Shown here one piece after another: positions 14,473 to 15,439 of a DNA stretch of 15,439 nt. Within the stretch, counting starts at the first letter, position 1; every line of letters begins with the position of its first letter. Under the pieces are notes generated by a model, which was not told the DNA's origin, made no database searches, and saw nothing but the letters and a program-made list of their open reading frames with translations. A program made the position numbers and the translations under genes. This stretch comes from Syntrophorhabdaceae bacterium PtaU1.Bin034 (GTDB taxonomy: Bacteria > Desulfobacterota_G > Syntrophorhabdia > Syntrophorhabdales > WCHB1-27). Location of the stretch: contig MVRP01000084.1 of the NCBI GenBank assembly GCA_002067405.1, positions 1 through 15,439 of the forward strand, written 5' to 3'.

Positions 14473-15005
14473 GATCCCACACCACCTTCGACAACAAACT
14501 TCTTGGCCTGAACCCCCGCCTCCGTGATGTCCTCCACGCTCTTCAGCTCCACATTTTTGAGATAAGGGAGTTTGGCAAGATTATCGACGAAATCACAAAT
14601 TGATTCATTGTCAACCGACCTCCCCTCGATCTCAAACTTTGCCTCATCCTTGCGAAGCTTCTTGAACCATACATTGTCTTTCACAAGGGATGAAAGATCG
14701 TAAAGAAACCTGGGCGCTACCGCCCTTCCCTGTTTGATGGTATCCATCAGGGCAATTTTCCTCGATATCTCCTTCTTTTCCTTTTCGATGGATAATAATT
14801 CCTTCTGTATGCCTTGCAGCAACGCTGTCTGTTTTTTTATCGAGGCCATTTCAGACTGCAGTGTCTGAATGTGTTTGTTGTTTTTTGTGTAAACGACGGC
14901 GACAACAGCAAGACTGAAGATCAAGCCTGCGAGAAGAATATAGAAATCAAGGTTTACGTGACTTTTTTCGTGCTCTTTTCCCGGCAGAAGATTGACTCGT
15001 ATCAT
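14469..15005 (-). CDS. pilN: Type IV pilus inner-membrane protein PilN
   Basis: This 178-residue protein begins with IRVNLLPG, the short cytoplasmic motif by which PilN docks on PilM. One membrane helix (about 21-40) leads into a coiled coil (about 45-85, QSEMASIKKQTALLQGIQKELLSIEKEKKEI) and a small periplasmic alpha/beta domain (about 90-178, VWFKKLRKDEAKFEIEGRSVDNESICDFVDNL). Its ATG overlaps the pilM TGA (ATGA) and its stop overlaps the pilO start, so PilM, PilN and PilO should be made in matched amounts. Length and order fit the family. Confidence 0.94.
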   Translation of the reverse strand: MIRVNLLPGKEHEKSHVNLDFYILLAGLIFSLAVVAVVYTKNNKHIQTLQSEMASIKKQTALLQGIQKELLSIEKEKKEISRKIALMDTIKQGRAVAPRFLYDLSSLVKDNVWFKKLRKDEAKFEIEGRSVDNESICDFVDNLAKLPYLKNVELKSVEDITEAGVQAKKFVVEGGVGS

Positions 15006-15439
15006 AAACTGCCGTCGTCCTTCCTTGAAGAGAGGTAGAGAGCTACCGGCATGAAGACCTCATGACCCTCGTAGAGGTTTATCGCTTCTGCCTCTGCCTG
15101 CTTTAACAACCGGAAGGGGTTGAGCAGTTCAACCGCTATTCCCGTCTCATTTTCTATCTGCTCTTTCAGTCCTGGAATAAGCGCGGAACCGCCTGTCAAA
15201 TATATCCTGCCCACCGTCTCTCTGGGCTTTGTTGCCACATAGAAATTGATCGTTTTGTTGATCTCGGATGAGATATTCGCCACAAAATCCTGGAGCACCC
15301 CCTGCACATCATCTCGTGCCCTCAACTTCTTTTCTTCCGCTTCTCTTTTGTCGACCCGTTGCAACTGGGCAATCTCACCGGTGATGTACTTCCCGCCAAT
15401 GAGTATTTCTCTGGTAAACTCTATATTCACTTCTTTCAC
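15002..15439 (-). CDS. pilM: PilM, actin-like type IV pilus protein (3' part only)
   Basis: The gene runs off the right edge; about the last 145 codons are visible. The first visible codon is GTG, probably internal. PilM is a cytoplasmic actin/FtsA-like ATPase that binds the PilN N-terminus. The visible part has VNIEFTREILIGGKYITGEIAQLQRV, then the helical segment FVANISSEINKTINFYV. The actin-fold nucleotide motif IYLTGGSALIPGLKEQIEN and PFRLLKQ follow, as expected near the end of PilM. It ends in the ATGA overlap with pilN. It is the first gene of the minus-strand operon visible here; the operon promoter is outside the window. Confidence 0.92.
   Translation of the reverse strand: MKEVNIEFTREILIGGKYITGEIAQLQRVDKREAEEKKLRARDDVQGVLQDFVANISSEINKTINFYVATKPRETVGRIYLTGGSALIPGLKEQIENETGIAVELLNPFRLLKQAEAEAINLYEGHEVFMPVALYLSSRKDDGSL

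Overview
The window reads as ordinary chromosomal sequence of a motile, piliated Gram-negative bacterium, most likely a Desulfobacterota ('Deltaproteobacteria') member. This rests on the small DVU0524-like flagellar gene, the type IVa pilus operon with an outer-membrane secretin, the response-regulator/HD-GYP signalling style, and a purine operon that carries IMP cyclohydrolase as a separate gene. A syntroph-like lineage is possible, but that is only an impression. There are no tRNA or rRNA genes, insertion sequences or CRISPR arrays, and no stretch over 300 bases lacks a gene.

Region 1 (1-4533, plus strand) is a motility and cyclic-di-GMP block. It starts with the 3' end of a probable flagellar chaperone gene. 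A sigma-28 (FliA) type promoter follows at 146-172 and sits in front of a DVU0524-like gene, a CheY-like response regulator, a receiver-GAF-HD-GYP phosphodiesterase, a PilZ protein and the stator genes motA and motB. Most of these genes overlap or nearly touch, which points to co-transcription. The layout couples a late flagellar promoter, enzymes that degrade and sense cyclic-di-GMP, and the motor stator. A radical SAM/winged-helix gene (4559-5509) follows with no visible terminator.

Region 2 (5510-9315, plus strand) is a metabolic block behind a near-consensus sigma-70 promoter (5584-5612). It holds a LUD-domain (DUF162) protein, a single-domain IMP cyclohydrolase, purD, and an isopropylmalate/isocitrate-type dehydrogenase. 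The dehydrogenase combines a LeuB-like substrate region with an IDH-like, probably NADP-type, cofactor motif.

Region 3 (9293-15439) lies on the minus strand and is transcribed toward Region 2. It contains pilM (partial), pilN, pilO, pilP, pilQ, an unrecognised exported protein with FlgT/FlgO-like features, and an RsuA/RluB-type pseudouridine synthase. After a 251-base spacer comes a short Fis-family gene, probably with its own promoter, whose 3' end overlaps the dehydrogenase gene tail to tail by 23 bases.

I see no clearly new defence or mobile system. The observations most worth checking are the exported protein that ends the pilus operon, the c-di-GMP/stator operon behind a sigma-28 promoter, the split purH, and the dehydrogenase with the unexpected cofactor signature.
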